Assembly (NCBI GenBank): GCA_964035015.1
Contig: OZ035998.1
Coordinates: 26,939,917-27,003,916 of the forward strand
Source of the DNA: Corallium rubrum
Taxonomy: Eukaryota; Cnidaria; Anthozoa; Scleralcyonacea; Coralliidae
DNA length: 64,000 nt
Direction: 5' to 3'
The position numbers were made by a program, and so were the translations under genes. Every line of letters begins with the position of its first letter. Position 1 is the stretch's first letter. The notes under the pieces were generated by a model. That model saw only the letters and a program-made list of their open reading frames with translations, was not told the origin of the DNA and ran no database searches. Below, piece by piece: positions 22,167 to 33,647 of this stretch.

Positions 22167-22696
22167 TAGGGATGAGCCGATAATCGGAAATTAATCGGTA
22201 TATAGAAGCCGATAATTGGCAACTTTCAGGCTGATCAGTTATCGGCCGATTACATCGACATATATCGGCGGTCCGATAAATACTATTCTGGATTTTATAC
22301 TTGTGGATTTCATTTTCTTTTTTAAGAAAAACTCTAAGTTATAGTGATTCCACAAAGAAACTATAAAATTTAATTAATTTGATAAGGTGCATCATGTTTA
22401 ACACGTCATATTTCTTGTTTCGTGAAACATTTTTTGTTTTCGACTTTCGTCAATCGTATTTCATTTTTCATATTTCAACTTAAACTCCGTCTTGCTGATG
22501 ACTGATGGTTAATGATCACATTATATTTGCCAAACAATATACGTTATGTTTTGCTATTGTTTTGCCGCAAATAAAGTGTCAGGAATTCCTGTTGACAAAT
22601 ATCGGTAACCGCCGATAAATCGGCCGATCAGATCATAAATCGTATCGGAATTTATCGGATCGGTAAATTTGATTTTTCTTGATCGGCTCATCCCTA
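22167..22696. mobile_element. 530-bp hAT-like non-autonomous element, 8-bp duplication
   Basis: The left end is TAGGGATGAGCCGAT and the right end ATCGGCTCATCCCTA. Perfect duplications ATTTGAAT flank it at 22159-22166 and 22697-22704. TAGGGATG-starting ends with 8-bp duplications are characteristic of hAT elements. The inner ends hold repeated CCGAT/ATCGG words. No transposase ORF. Confidence 0.9.
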
Positions 22697-22704
22697 ATTT
22701 GAAT

Positions 22705-25390
22705 AACCATAGTCACATAGACATGGATACATGTAAACAAATCTCTTAAAAATTGACATTGTGATTACTATACTGGTATAGCTTCATGGATTTGTTCATG
22801 TATATAATGACTCATGTATAATCACTCAAGATTTTGAGCCTTGGACCCTTAGGGTTGTCCACATTATGTCAACATGATTTTGAGCATAATAGTGAGGCAC
22901 AAGTCTAGTTCCACTCTGTGTTCTTGAAAAAACTTTTGACAAAACTATATTAAAGATGGATTCCCACACAAGACACCAGTCTAGGGACCAAGGATGCAAG
23001 GCACAGCACTTTCTCAATACATAACATGCACAATGCAAACCGTAACCCATAACCATTTTGGTTGTGCATGTACTGTATCGAGAAAGAGCCCTATATGCAC
23101 CTCATTTTAAGACCATTCCTGGTTACAATGACTTCCAGACATACATCGCTTCCAGTATATCCAGTTCTAGATGACTACTGGTACAAGTTTTAATGCTTCA
23201 GTGTCAGCTGCCTCCTGTGTTTACTGTCATCTACTAATTCATTTTACCTGTCTTTATGCTAATCATAATGGAGCATAATAGATAGTGATGCTACAGTATT
23301 TGAGCAAGGTTTAAAACACATGTTCTCTTTAGTTCATCCACCTGATATTGATTGAAATTCCACTTTTATACCCCAGGCTAATTACTGTAACTGTCACAAA
23401 CCCATACCCAGGGTCTTTATTACTTGCCTTTTAAGTACCTAACATGTAGAATTAGTGGGTCAATCCCTTTTTATCTGCCACCATCAACTTTGGCTGATAC
23501 TCATGAAAATCTTGGGCCATGGCTCTATTTTCTCTTATACAGTACTTTTTTCCCTAATTTTTGTTTTATAATCTGTAGATCCAGGTCCAGAGCCAGGTTT
23601 GGACAATCACTACCTGTCATGATCAGTGCTGGTAAAATCTGATGTTTCTGATATATTTCTGGAAGATAAATCTAAAAACCTGGAAGTTAAATTTACTGTC
23701 ACAGCTGTCAGCATGTGCACAGAATGTTGGTGGAGTCACATTGTTATCACGCATGTACTGTATATCAGTACTATAGAACAATTATGCTGTCCTTTCATTG
23801 AACATTGTCTACACTGATGGTCTGCAAACTATGGTCACAACCCAAACAAAACATTTTCACAGGATTTTGTCAGAAGTCGCACGACTTAGTTTTTCAGCAT
23901 TTGCCGACAAACATTGGTCAAGTTAACCCAGTTGTCTGTTACCCATGCAATGTTAGTAGACATGAAATCCCCAAATGCAAAAGTATTTTTTGTTCGCTAC
24001 TTTCACAAGTTCATGTAATTATAGTAAATGGTTACATATGTACAACGAATAATGTACTAAATTTATCATGAAATCAATCATGGCACAATGCTTTAAATTG
24101 TGCAGTGGGTCATCAGCCTAAACGTTTGTGGACTGTTGGTCTACACATACAAATAGCTCGGCAAAAACAATTTCAACAACTTTCTAATCACTAATTAATG
24201 CTGTAATTATTAGTCAATGCTTATGGCGTCAGTAACTTTTTTTTGGAAATCAATGTTTAAAATGTTCTTCATCCCAACCTGTAAACATACTCTCTTCTAA
24301 ACCTTGCTGCTACTGACGTTAATCACTTAATCTGTTGTATTTGTTTACATGATTATCCTGAATTGTGAAGTGGTCTAGAATTCCAGATAATCCTGAATAT
24401 TAAAGAAAATGAGACCCAACCCTGACCCCACCTCACAGTAACCCTAAATGTTACCACAACCCCCCAGGGAGAAAGTTCCACCACTCAGACCCTGACCACA
24501 ACACCCCTACTGTTTTTTGTTATATGCTTTTAGTTTAACATCCCACATGTGGGACAGAGAAGTCCACCAGGATCATCCTGAATTCAAAATATTCAATGGT
24601 TCAACATCGAGCTTAAATCACCAAACGGAAAGGGCGTTTTGTCTGATAACCAATCTAAGTACTTACACAGGCTTGGAAATAATCGGCTATAAAACGCCTG
24701 TGTCAGACGATTATGACGCTGTCTGTGGAGCGATCGACGCATATATGTTGACTTTTAGGATAAAATGCAATATCGTTGCCAAAGAAAGGTCAAATCAGAT
24801 GAGACACTCGCTACCCACATGAAATGGATCGATCGTATTCAATAAAATATATAGTTAGTGCTTTATCGGAAAAATTTAGTTGAAAATTCAGTTGAAAATT
24901 TAGTTCAGTATCTTCATAAAGCCACCTCTGTTACCAAATGTACGAGTCTTGTGACTGTCTGCTTTGTTACTATAGTGTCTTCGTCCCTCAACTACGAAAT
25001 AGCTAGCGCGCAAAATAAAAGTACGCTGCGCTGAAAGGAGCGCTGTACCAGGTGAAAAACTGGACAGGTAGTAAAGCTCAAACAACGGCCTGGTGTTAAG
25101 TGCAGGAGATATTGTCGAGCCGCCGCCTAATGACACTAAATACAACGGTGCGGTTTTATTTGAGCCTCCTAAAAAATAGACAGAAGTGAGTTCGTCTGCC
25201 AAAATAAATTCTATCTGCAACCTATTTTAGATATGTTTAAGAGAGACGCTATTTGACGAATTTACAAACTGTGAGATCATCCATTGTCTCCACACTCTTA
25301 TTTTATTTATTTATTTATTTAGTCTCCAGTGGCAAGTGTGAAAGTAATTGGTATCGAATGGTATTAAACGCAGCTATAGTTATATAAAAT
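22705..25390. other. No gene seen
   Basis: AT-rich sequence with only short ORFs lacking recognisable motifs (including 24517-24822 on plus and 24900-25220 on minus). A TTTA run lies at 25299-25321. I cannot support an exon here. Confidence 0.45.
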
Positions 25391-25708
25391 ATGGAGTTGA
25401 CATTCGAGAAAATTTATGATATCCATATGCGTTATTCCCCAGACGAAGCCTTTGACATATTGAACAACGGTGGCATCGAACCAAAGCGAGTAAAAAAGAC
25501 TATAGACTTGTCATCTTGCAATGAGTGTGGGGGCGATATGATACGAGAGATCGGTACAGGATATACAGTGGTCCCCGAACGAGATCCAGATACGACAGGC
25601 AATGACAAATTAATGCGTGGAAGACTACATTATGAGTCAAATACGAGGAGCAAGAGGCTTTGTTCGCTAGAAGGCGAGCACCCATGCACTCAGGATATAT
25701 TAAACTGA
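25391..25708 (+). CDS. Hypothetical ORF with zinc-ribbon-like half site
   Basis: 105 residues from an ATG: a charged N-terminus (FEKIYDIHMRYSPDEAFDIL), a hinge (KRVKKTIDLSS), then CNECGGDMIREIGTGYTVV. A C-x2-C-G-G followed by a short strand with GxTV resembles the first half of the zinc ribbon in poxvirus-type late transcription factor 3 homologues carried by large DNA viruses and some virus-like elements, but the second cysteine pair is not visible in frame. Similar-looking protein sequence continues in another frame to about 25830. This may be a decayed virus-type gene; confidence in function is low. Confidence 0.3.
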   Translation: MELTFEKIYDIHMRYSPDEAFDILNNGGIEPKRVKKTIDLSSCNECGGDMIREIGTGYTVVPERDPDTTGNDKLMRGRLHYESNTRSKRLCSLEGEHPCTQDILN

Positions 25709-26164
25709 TTGGGCTCAAAATGTGAGCACAAATATATCGGTCTATGCTTTTGATGCTGCCTTTAACCGATTCGGCATGAGTTATATCAGCGAGAGTGACA
25801 AACATCGAATCCAGCTTTGTTAACTCATGAAGGACAACCACCTTTGGCCTATCACAAATGAACATATCAACTTATATATAGAGAGTAACCAACTTATATA
25901 AACACATTTCCGAATACCGCTTTTCAAAGACGTCTGATAAAACCATGGTGTTGACTGATGATAGCCACGAAATGATGCTTGAGGAAGACAGCTTTCCAAA
26001 AGTCACACCCTTGTTACTCGGGCTACCGAAGGTAGACGAGTCTAGGTTTCGGCTCGGTTTTTTTTTGTTTTTTCCCTTCTGTGTCACGCTCTTAGCCTAC
26101 TCCGCAGGCCTCTCTAATCAGAAAGCGCACACTCTTTTTTGTCCAGAAATTGACACGCTTTAAG

Positions 26165-26470
26165 ATGTGTTATTCAACACACCTTGGTGTGTTCAATAAC
26201 ACCTTAAGGTGTGTTTTCTGCTTGTCCAGAATCTGACACGTTTTAAGGTGTGTTATTAGAAAGGTGTGTTATGGAACACACCAAGGTGTGTTATTCAACA
26301 CACCAAGATGTGTTATTCAACACACCAAGGTGTGTTATGTAACACACCTTCAGTTGTATTGAATAACACACTATAGGTGTGTTATGATGCAACACACCTT
26401 TGCAGTAGATGTGTTGTTTAACAAGGTGTGTTACAATTGTAAATAACACACCTTCAGCTGTGCTAAATAA
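26165..26470. repeat. AGGTGTGTTA/TAACACACCT array 1
   Basis: About 18 irregularly spaced copies of AGGTGTGTTA in both orientations, often as TTATTCAACACACC or AAGGTGTGTTAT pairs forming small palindromes. The same motif forms arrays at 30410-30655 and 31755-31905. Confidence 0.85.
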
Positions 26471-26903
26471 AAAATATACGGTAAATATACACAGAATGCA
26501 TATATGATAAATATATTTATTAAATAATAAACAACAATTTTACATGGTTATAGCTATATATGGCTTAGTCTAAGTTAATACAACAAAAAAGCAAATCCAT
26601 GCAGGTTTGTCCTTTTTATGATAAAATTATTATGCATGCAGCTAGCACTATAATAATAAATATCCAAACAAGTAAAGCTAAATAACAATGAAATGATTAT
26701 AAATTGTCCTTTTTATAATAAAGGTACAATGTAACTCCATGCAGTTGCTGCCACTTATATGCAAAAGTACCTAATATTATGGAAAAGTTGCTTAATATAT
26801 ATAAAGTTTTCATCTGTTTCCGTTTACAAAATCCGCTTATAAGCAAAAATCAAGTCGACATAAACTATTTCAATTGCACATAAGTGATGGCAACTGTAAA
26901 TAA
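26471..26903. other. No gene seen
   Basis: AT-rich sequence between the repeat array and the 3' end of the minus-strand spliced gene; probably part of its 3' UTR. Confidence 0.4.
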
Positions 26904-28081
26904 TTACATCTTGTCTCGTAGTTCGGACATGAAAGACGAATACTTCGTACCTCTATAGATATTGTCAGTACACCGCAAGCCCACATCTTGCAAGAAGAAA
27001 AGAATACCTTCCATGTTTTCTGGGTAGGCCACATCAAACACATAATATGCTGGAATCAGATCGACTAATCCTTGCACCAGGTCTCCACCTTTACACTCAA
27101 TAAATGCTTGATCTTCCGCAGCGACAAACAGTTGCTTTATCTTCTCGGAAGAGCCAAGGCAAACCAAACGAAATTCAACATGCTTGTCTTGAAACATTGC
27201 ATCCGGCTTTGAAGATGGCTGTATGAGAGTAATTACATACATTGAATAATCTAACAAGTGATACTACATGTAATTAATTTTTTACTACATGTAATTTTTT
27301 TTCCTTCTGATATGCATAAGTCAATACTGTATAAATCTCCATCCTGCTCAACCAGGAAATGACAGTGGGGGTAAATTGGGGTCTTCGACTTTGAAAAAAT
27401 AAACCGTTATTCCTAACTCCAACAAACTAAAGTTGTTGTCCTAGCTTCACCCTGCTATTTTTTTGCATTAACCTACAGTAAGCATAACCTACAGCGTGTT
27501 TAGAAATACTTACATCTTTAAATTTGAGAACACTTGTTCCTTTCTTTTTCCTTGTTCGCCTCTCAACTGTTTCCACAGCTTTGACAACCTCTTCACTGGG
27601 CATTATGTAGTCTTGTTCTTTGCCTAGCACAACTCTGAATGCAGTGTTTAAATTGTTCTCTGCATCTTTAAGCATGTATTTGTCCAAAATTCTGACAACT
27701 TCTTTTCTTACCTGAAAATGTTAAAAAAAATTAATTATAATAAACCCAGCTTATGTTTAATAGACTATCTCGGTTAACCCTATATCCCCCAACGATGTCT
27801 TTAGTATTTTACTCTGGCTAACGCCAGACGATTTTACTCGTCAATGGAGTGGCTACTGGGTGATAAAGGGTTAACCCACTGGGCCCATCCTTAAATACAT
27901 GTGGTATTTTTGTATATGAGTATAAAATATGAGTATAAAATAAGATACTTACAATTTTTGTCTCGGCAAGGTATGGACACATTGCCAAGACTTCTGTTTC
28001 TGACTTGGCTGAGGTTTGGATAAATTTCCTTCTCTCCTGGAAAGTGTCTTCAATTAAACTGTTGTAAGGTTTACTTGACAT
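26904..28081 (-). CDS. Spliced gene fragment, SAMD3-like C-terminal region
   Basis: Three exons on the minus strand fit together in phase 0 with consensus splice sites: exon to 27953 ending AAAATT|GTAAGT, exon 27711-27514 (TTTTCAG| to GAT|GTAAGT), exon 27218-26904 (ATACAG| to stop). The product includes KPYNSLIEDTFQERRKFIQ, KEVVRILDKYMLKDAENN, KFKD/PSSKPDAMFQ and FFLQDVGLRC, with ECKGGDLVQGLVDLIPAYYV and FDVAYPENMEG. This resembles the C-terminal region of animal proteins annotated as SAMD3-like, which are multi-copy and partly transposon-linked in invertebrates. Further coding sequence (KLCDEDDPEAQKRNMELL) lies upstream at about 28180-28110 but out of frame, so the gene may be broken or the first exon incomplete. 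No SAM domain is visible here. Confidence 0.5.
27772..27877. repeat. 106-bp TTAACCC-ended repeat inside an intron
   Basis: The ends are GGTTAACCC and GGGTTAACCC, with inner TTTTACTCTGGCTAACGCCA and GACGATTTTACTCGTCAA. Related copies lie at about 29030-29112 and 49461-49515 (CGTCTGGCGTTAGCCAGA). MITE-like. Confidence 0.65.
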
Positions 28082-28511
28082 ACTGTAGCTCTTCCTTTCT
28101 CTCTCAACAGCTCCATGTTTCTTTTTTGTGCCTCTGGGTCATCTTCATCACACAACTTTGCTTTCTTGGAAGCACATTGATTAATTGGTAGAATTGTTTT
28201 CTGATGAAGCCTTGCTGGCTGTTCGGCATCTTAGGTTCCTAAAGAACTGGCTCAATTGTTTTTGTATTGATACCTATAGATACAAAATAAAGATTACAAA
28301 TCACAGTTCATAACGTGATTTGAAATTAATTTACATACACACACACACATATAACTGAATATATTTATAAAATAGGTGGTGTCCTACACATGCTATGATT
28401 GGTCAATTACCATGTTTAATATATTAGGCTATGCAAACACAGTTGTGACGTAATTTGAGGGAGTTTGGGAGAATTCAAATTTTGAAAGTACTTACATAAA
28501 CTAGTAAGTTT

Positions 28512-28757
28512 CTACTTTTCAGGAACGAGAACAAAGTAACCATCCCTCAAAACAGTCCCATAATGCAATGGTAATGTTGCTATTCCCAAGGCCCCATGCA
28601 ATTTCGAAGTAGTTACAGTCAAACCGGGTGTTCTCTTGCGAGCTATATTGCAATATTCCCACGCAACATTGCAATGTTGATTGACAAGTTCCAAAATCCC
28701 TGGCATTTGCACATCAACGGTATGTTCACTTTTCACTGTCCTGACTACATCTGCTTA
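28512..28757 (-). CDS. Hypothetical open frame, possible terminal exon
   Basis: 81 open codons (DVVRTVKSEHTVDVQMPGI, LELVNQHCNVAWEYCNIARK, TLPLHYGTVLRDGYFVLVP) ending at a stop at 28512. No recognised domain. It could be a last exon of an unseen upstream gene or a piece of transposon protein; the antisense strand has stops in all frames. Confidence 0.3.
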
Positions 28758-28843
28758 ATATTTACTAGATGATTTTTTTTATTAGCTAAGTACTGTAGTT
28801 GCTGTACTTAGAAGTTTGTAAACATTATCTAAATATCTTATAG

Positions 28844-29590
28844 GAACATGTGCTGGAACCTTTTGGCATCTCCTGAGCAGATAATGACAAATTACCTGTA
28901 CAGTGGTGATGTTGTTGGACCAGGTACTGTAAATTATGCATTTTCCCACAATATTTTACTAAGTGCTGTATTACTCTTTACCAGACATTGTTTCCATTTG
29001 CTAACTTATTAATTTTACTCTGTTTTATTCTGCCTAACACCTGATGTTGCAGATGATTTTACTTGTCAAATGAGTAACCTTCTAGAGAAACTTGCCTGGT
29101 AAAGGGTTAACTATACCTGTAATACTGAATTCAAAAGTTTTAAGTTGCATGTATTTTTTATTGTACTTTTCAGGTGATTATGATGTTGATTTGCACAGCC
29201 ATCCACATGCTAACATGCTAGCTGAAGTTGCTGGTTTAAATCAACTGCCACAACCATGTAAAGGAAGCAGGTAAAATTAAAGCTAAATATGATTGATTTA
29301 ACCCTTTGACTATTTTTGGTTAAATTTAAATAGTATTTTTATAGTGTTATTGGATAGTGCACCAATTTTACTATTTGGCTGGATAGAGAATAATTACTCG
29401 GCCGCCGGATAGCAAAAATCACCATTGGTGCATCCCTAATTAAATAATAAATTTATGATTTTCTTTTCAAGGGTTAAACATGTTGAAACTCATGGGGTAA
29501 GCTACAGACCAGGATGTGCTCTTCGACTAAAAGAAATGGATGAGTTGGTGGAAGGGATTATCATTCTTATGGCCAACTGGAAGAGATTTG
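28844..29590 (+). CDS. Three-exon gene fragment of unknown family
   Basis: Exons 28844-28923, 29174-29270 and 29472-about 29590 have consensus AG/GT borders and compatible phases (CCA-G|GT, AGC-AG|G). The product reads NMCWNLLASPEQIMTNYLYS, GDYDVDLHSHPHANMLAEVA, then VKHVETHGVSYRPGCALRLK and EMDELVEGIIILMANWKRF. The GxxYRPGCALxL pattern followed by a short interval resembles a beta-rich C-terminal domain seen in uncharacterised invertebrate, often transposon-associated, proteins. The 5' part and the end are not found, so it is likely a fragment. It converges with nothing nearby and runs opposite to the SAMD3-like gene. Confidence 0.45.
29345..29438. repeat. Short hAT-like terminal hairpin
   Basis: The right end GGTGCATCCCTA (inverse TAGGGATGCACC) and left GGATAGTGCACCAAT form imperfect inverted repeats of about 15 bp around a central part with CTATTTGGCTGGATAGAG and CCGGATAGCAAAAAT. 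TAGGGATGCACC is a typical hAT end. It lies in the intron between the second and third exons. Confidence 0.6.
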
Positions 29591-29637
29591 TTGTACACGT
29601 TTTAGAGACACTATCTTTTCACAGTCATTTTAGTACT

Positions 29638-29737
29638 GTATAATAAACGAGCAGGAGTGTTTTATCAGATATAAAGACACGAGGCGAAGCCGAGTGTTTT
29701 TATATCTGATAAAACACGAACTGCGAGTTTATTATAC
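29638..29737. repeat. 100-bp hairpin
   Basis: Inverted arms GTATAATAAACGAGCAGGAG and GTGTTTTATCAGATATAAA with their complements, around a loop GAGGCGAAGCCGAG that is itself palindromic. MITE-like; no target duplication identified. Confidence 0.85.
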
Positions 29738-30409
29738 GGCTTCGAAAACGAACCACTTGGTAAGTTGATTGGCGGAGTTAGTTTGAAAAATAACCTTGTC
29801 TAAGCCGAGAAAATCAAAGCTAAAGTTTATGTAAATCAGGAGAAATCTTTATCACATATAAAGATACGATACGGTCATGATTTTCTTTTGTGTTTTCCTC
29901 ATGAATTATTAATGAGTTTTTGAATGTGTTATAAAGTTGTTCCAACTAATGAAAGGGTGGTAGTTGTTCTCCAGAATTTACCATGACATGGGGTGTTGAA
30001 CGCTGTAAGAAAACATGGTAATTTGTTTATAGTTGAGAAAGATACCGCAAATGTAGAAGACATGTACTAAATAGATAACTTGAGCCAGTTTGGATAAGCT
30101 TTCCATGTAATAAGTCGTAGCAAATTAAACGACCAGTGCTATATATACCCATGCTTTGAACAACCAAAACTACATTTTATTCATCGAATATCATTCTCAG
30201 ATACATAACTATAGCTTGATAAAAACACAAGTATACCACTTTTTTCTTGGTTCTTATTTGCTGGATAAGCTCTATGGCCTCGGTATATAAATTATATAGA
30301 GTGTATATATAGAGTGTCTTATATGAAATATTTGTGTGAAATATAGAAAAGTATATAAAACTTAATTAAAACGTTAACCGTTATAATAACAAGCATATGC
30401 CCTGTGTTA
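29738..30409. other. No gene seen
   Basis: AT-rich non-coding DNA between the hairpin and the second AGGTGTGTTA array. Confidence 0.45.
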
Positions 30410-30655
30410 TAAATAAGGTGTGTTCTTTGAAACATGGTTTTTAAAAAGGTGTGTTATTATATTATGGTACAGTATTTAAGAAGATGTGTTATTGATGAAG
30501 GTGTGTAATTAAAAGGTGTGTTTTATGGAAAGGCGTGTCACAAAAGCTGTGTTTTTTCAAAGGTGTGTTAATGCTAAGGTGTGTTATTCAGAAAAGGTGT
30601 GTTAAAGTAACACACCTCACTCAGGCAAAGGTGTGTTATAACAAGGTGTGTTATC
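30410..30655. repeat. AGGTGTGTTA array 2
   Basis: About 12 copies, nearly all in one orientation (AAGGTGTGTTAT-type), with one inverted pair near 30608. It directly abuts the GC-rich repeat end at 30643-30740. Confidence 0.85.
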
Positions 30656-30740
30656 CCCGAGCTGGGCGTAGGGCCGAAGGCCCGGAGCCCGGTGAGGGTG
30701 CTAATCTCGACACGCGTGGAGTCCATTTTACACGCGTGTA
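30643..30740 (+). repeat. Dispersed repeat end (copy of 551-618)
   Basis: GTTATCCCCGAGCTGGGCG, an inner hairpin GGGCCGAAGGCCC, then GAGGGTGCTAATCTCGACA and CGCGTGGAGTCCA. The 551-618 copy lacks the inner hairpin part. Confidence 0.6.
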
Positions 30741-31754
30741 GAAAAAGCGAGGGAGACGAAATCTGGGAAATAGTTTATTTGTTTATTTATTTATATATAT
30801 ATATGTTTGGTACGGTGTCACGCGGTAAGAATAGTTGGACACTGGTGACTAGCGACGAAGAAAACTAATAAATCTGTCAGTATTTTGATTTCGTTTAACG
30901 AAATGGAGCCCTCGATGGAGCCTGTTCTACTTAAATAATAAACGAGAACAACGAAGAAAAGGATACAAAAGCCGGTTTAATATATCTTGAAGCGAAACCA
31001 GAGAACCTGAAGAAACCAAACGCCGTATGGTAAACAAAAACTCGATCTGAATTGCAGTGATTGTGGTCACAGGTCACTCAGTGTTAAAGTTATAAACGGT
31101 AGGATTCTTGTTGTCTTAATAACCTAAACAATATACAGCTTCACGTTTTCGTGCTTTCCCTTTGCTTGTCCAAACCATAAGTCAGCTTAAATAAAGCTAA
31201 CTTAAAACAATTCCTTTATAAGCTTATGTTGATGTTATTCATTGACTTTGCATGGGCGTTGGCGATTTTTTTTTGCTCGTATTTCCAAATTTTCGACTGA
31301 AACGTGGTCTGTTTAATACTTCTTTCTGGGATCCGATTCTACTGAATTGTTTTTAACTCAGACTCTATTATAAATGTAATTTTGAGCTTTTAACTTTTAA
31401 TTCTGCCTTTGCAAACATGTATACATAGCCACATAGGGAAGCCATAAGCCATTTAAGTGCTTGCTAAAAATAATTATCCCTCTTGAATCCTCCAATAAAT
31501 ACAATGTTTTTTACAACCAGATCTAAGTTATGCTTTAATATGTTCAACTTTCATTAAATCAGTTAGTCATCCTATCCTTAAATTCTATAATTATCTCTAG
31601 GATTATCATTTTTTTAAAATCAGTTTGTTTTTATATTGGTTGTACATTAGGAGTGCTTATTTTAAATCAGGGTGGGTGGGTGGTAATTGGGTGTTTCAAA
31701 AAACCCATTTAATAAAAGCGGGTGAGGGGTTGTTGCATTAATGTATTTCTAGTT
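30741..31754. other. No gene seen
   Basis: AT-rich, with short AT microsatellite near 30792. No ORF worth listing. Confidence 0.5.
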
Positions 31755-31905
31755 CCAAGGTGTGTTGAATGACACACCCGGGTGTGTTATTCGACGCACA
31801 TAGGTGTGTTATCCAACACACCAAGGTGTGTTTTGTAACACACCAAGATGTGTAATTGATTATTTTTCTGATAAGGTGTGTTAAGAAAACACACCTTTTT
31901 TTAGA
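31755..31905. repeat. AGGTGTGTTA array 3
   Basis: About eight copies in alternating orientation (AAGGTGTGTTGAATGACACA, GGTGTGTTATCCAACACACC), closing the 26165-31905 interval on the right. Confidence 0.85.
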
Positions 31906-32273
31906 GTGTGCAGGCTCAAGTCAAGTGCGCATTTAACTTATTCCGCCGTCTCGATCAAGACAAACATAATAAGACTTTGCAAAATTGATGCGTGCATGCC
32001 AAATAGATAGACAGATAGATAGAAAACTTTATTTAAACACGCTGACCCCGTCAACCGAAGCTGATTTCCACGAGGGGCGTGTGCATAAGAAGAGCAGTAT
32101 TTAAAATTATTTACAAAATATGAGATATAGTATTAAATAAATTGATAGTTAAGGAAATTACGTAACCAGCTAGTAGAAATCTATTTACAGGTACATCTAT
32201 TTACACTTACTGTCAATGTGAGTAGCGATTTTATTTTGAAATAGTTTGTAGTTGTAATGGGTAGTATCCCATA

Positions 32274-32509
32274 GAGATCATATAAATACTAGAGGGAGCA
32301 TCCTATCTTAATTTCAGCCAACCACGGGTAACCAATTGAACGCCGCCATCTTGGATTTTTTAGGAGGCAAACATTAGGCGCGTTGGTTGGCAAAGGACTG
32401 GGTCTAGTACATTTGCCAACCAATTGACTGAAATACCATAGGTAATGGCGGCCCCCATGTGGTTACCAAATTTTCCCGCCAATGCCCCCTCTAGTATTTA
32501 TATGATCTC
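32274..32509. mobile_element. 236-bp MITE with TA duplication (Tc1/mariner-like)
   Basis: The ends GAGATCATATAAATACTAGA and TCTAGTATTTATATGATCTC are perfect inverted repeats of at least 24 bp, flanked by TA on both sides. Inner parts include GCCAACCAAC-type inverted words. Superfamily inferred from the TA target. Confidence 0.85.
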
Positions 32510-33647
32510 TACGTAGTATCCATCACCCTACTGAATTTATCAATCAAGTAATAATTAAGGAGTTTTATTATGCATAATTTTATGCATCATTACTAGTACA
32601 TTTTTAGTGCGTCTAACAGAAATATTGTCCCATCCCAAATCAGTAAGGATTTCATGGGACCTTATTTCATATGGTGACTTGCATGGTTATAACACGTGCT
32701 GCTCTGTTTTGCAATTTCTGGAGCCGTTCATTTTGTGTAATATTGATGCTGTTCCAAACAATTCCACAATAATCAAACAACGGCTGAATTAGAGAATTAT
32801 AGTATCAAATGGTACATGCTTTCTGACCATTCTCAATCCAGCAATTGCCCTAGAAATCTTTTTAGCAAGTAAATTCACGTGTTCATCCCAAATTAATTTA
32901 TCATCAATAATAAGGCCAAATGGTTTAGTTGAAGTTACTTGGGAAAGTTTGTGATTTCCAAGTCTAAGATCACACTGTTTAATTAAATTTCGAATTCTAT
33001 TGTCTGACCCAATTATCATAAATTCAGTTTTAGTGAAATTAGTAAGCTTGTTTGCCAAGAGCCATTGGTAGATGCTTTCGAGATCTTTATTAACCAAGTC
33101 CTGTAGTCAGTCATCAACGGTTTCCGCAGAAGCCGTGATGTTTGTATCATCAGCAAACATTCTGGCTTTACAATAATTCAGACAATAAGGAAGGTCATTG
33201 ATATGATATCAGAAATAATAATGGGCCAAGAATCGATCCCTGTGGAACACCACAAGAAATTTTCCTTGGTGTTGATAATTTCCCATCAACAAAGCAGCAC
33301 TGTTTACGTTCATAGAGATAGGAATCAAACCAAGCTAGCGTGGTATCCGTAATACCGTAGTGTGCAAGTTTGCTCAGTAGTATCTTGTGGTCAACCGTAC
33401 CGAAAGCCTTTTTTCGATCAAGGAAAATTACAGATGTTAACAGACCCTGATCGATATTCAAGTACCAATCAGTAGTAGCATCTAATAACGCGTTACAGTA
33501 GAATGCATAGTTCTAAAGCCTGACTGATATTTGTTTAGCAAATTATTTGATGTTAAATAATCATACAACTGATTATACACAATTCTCTCGAATACTTTTG
33601 ATACAACACTAATAATAGAAATAGGTCTGTAGTTGTTGGGATTATTT

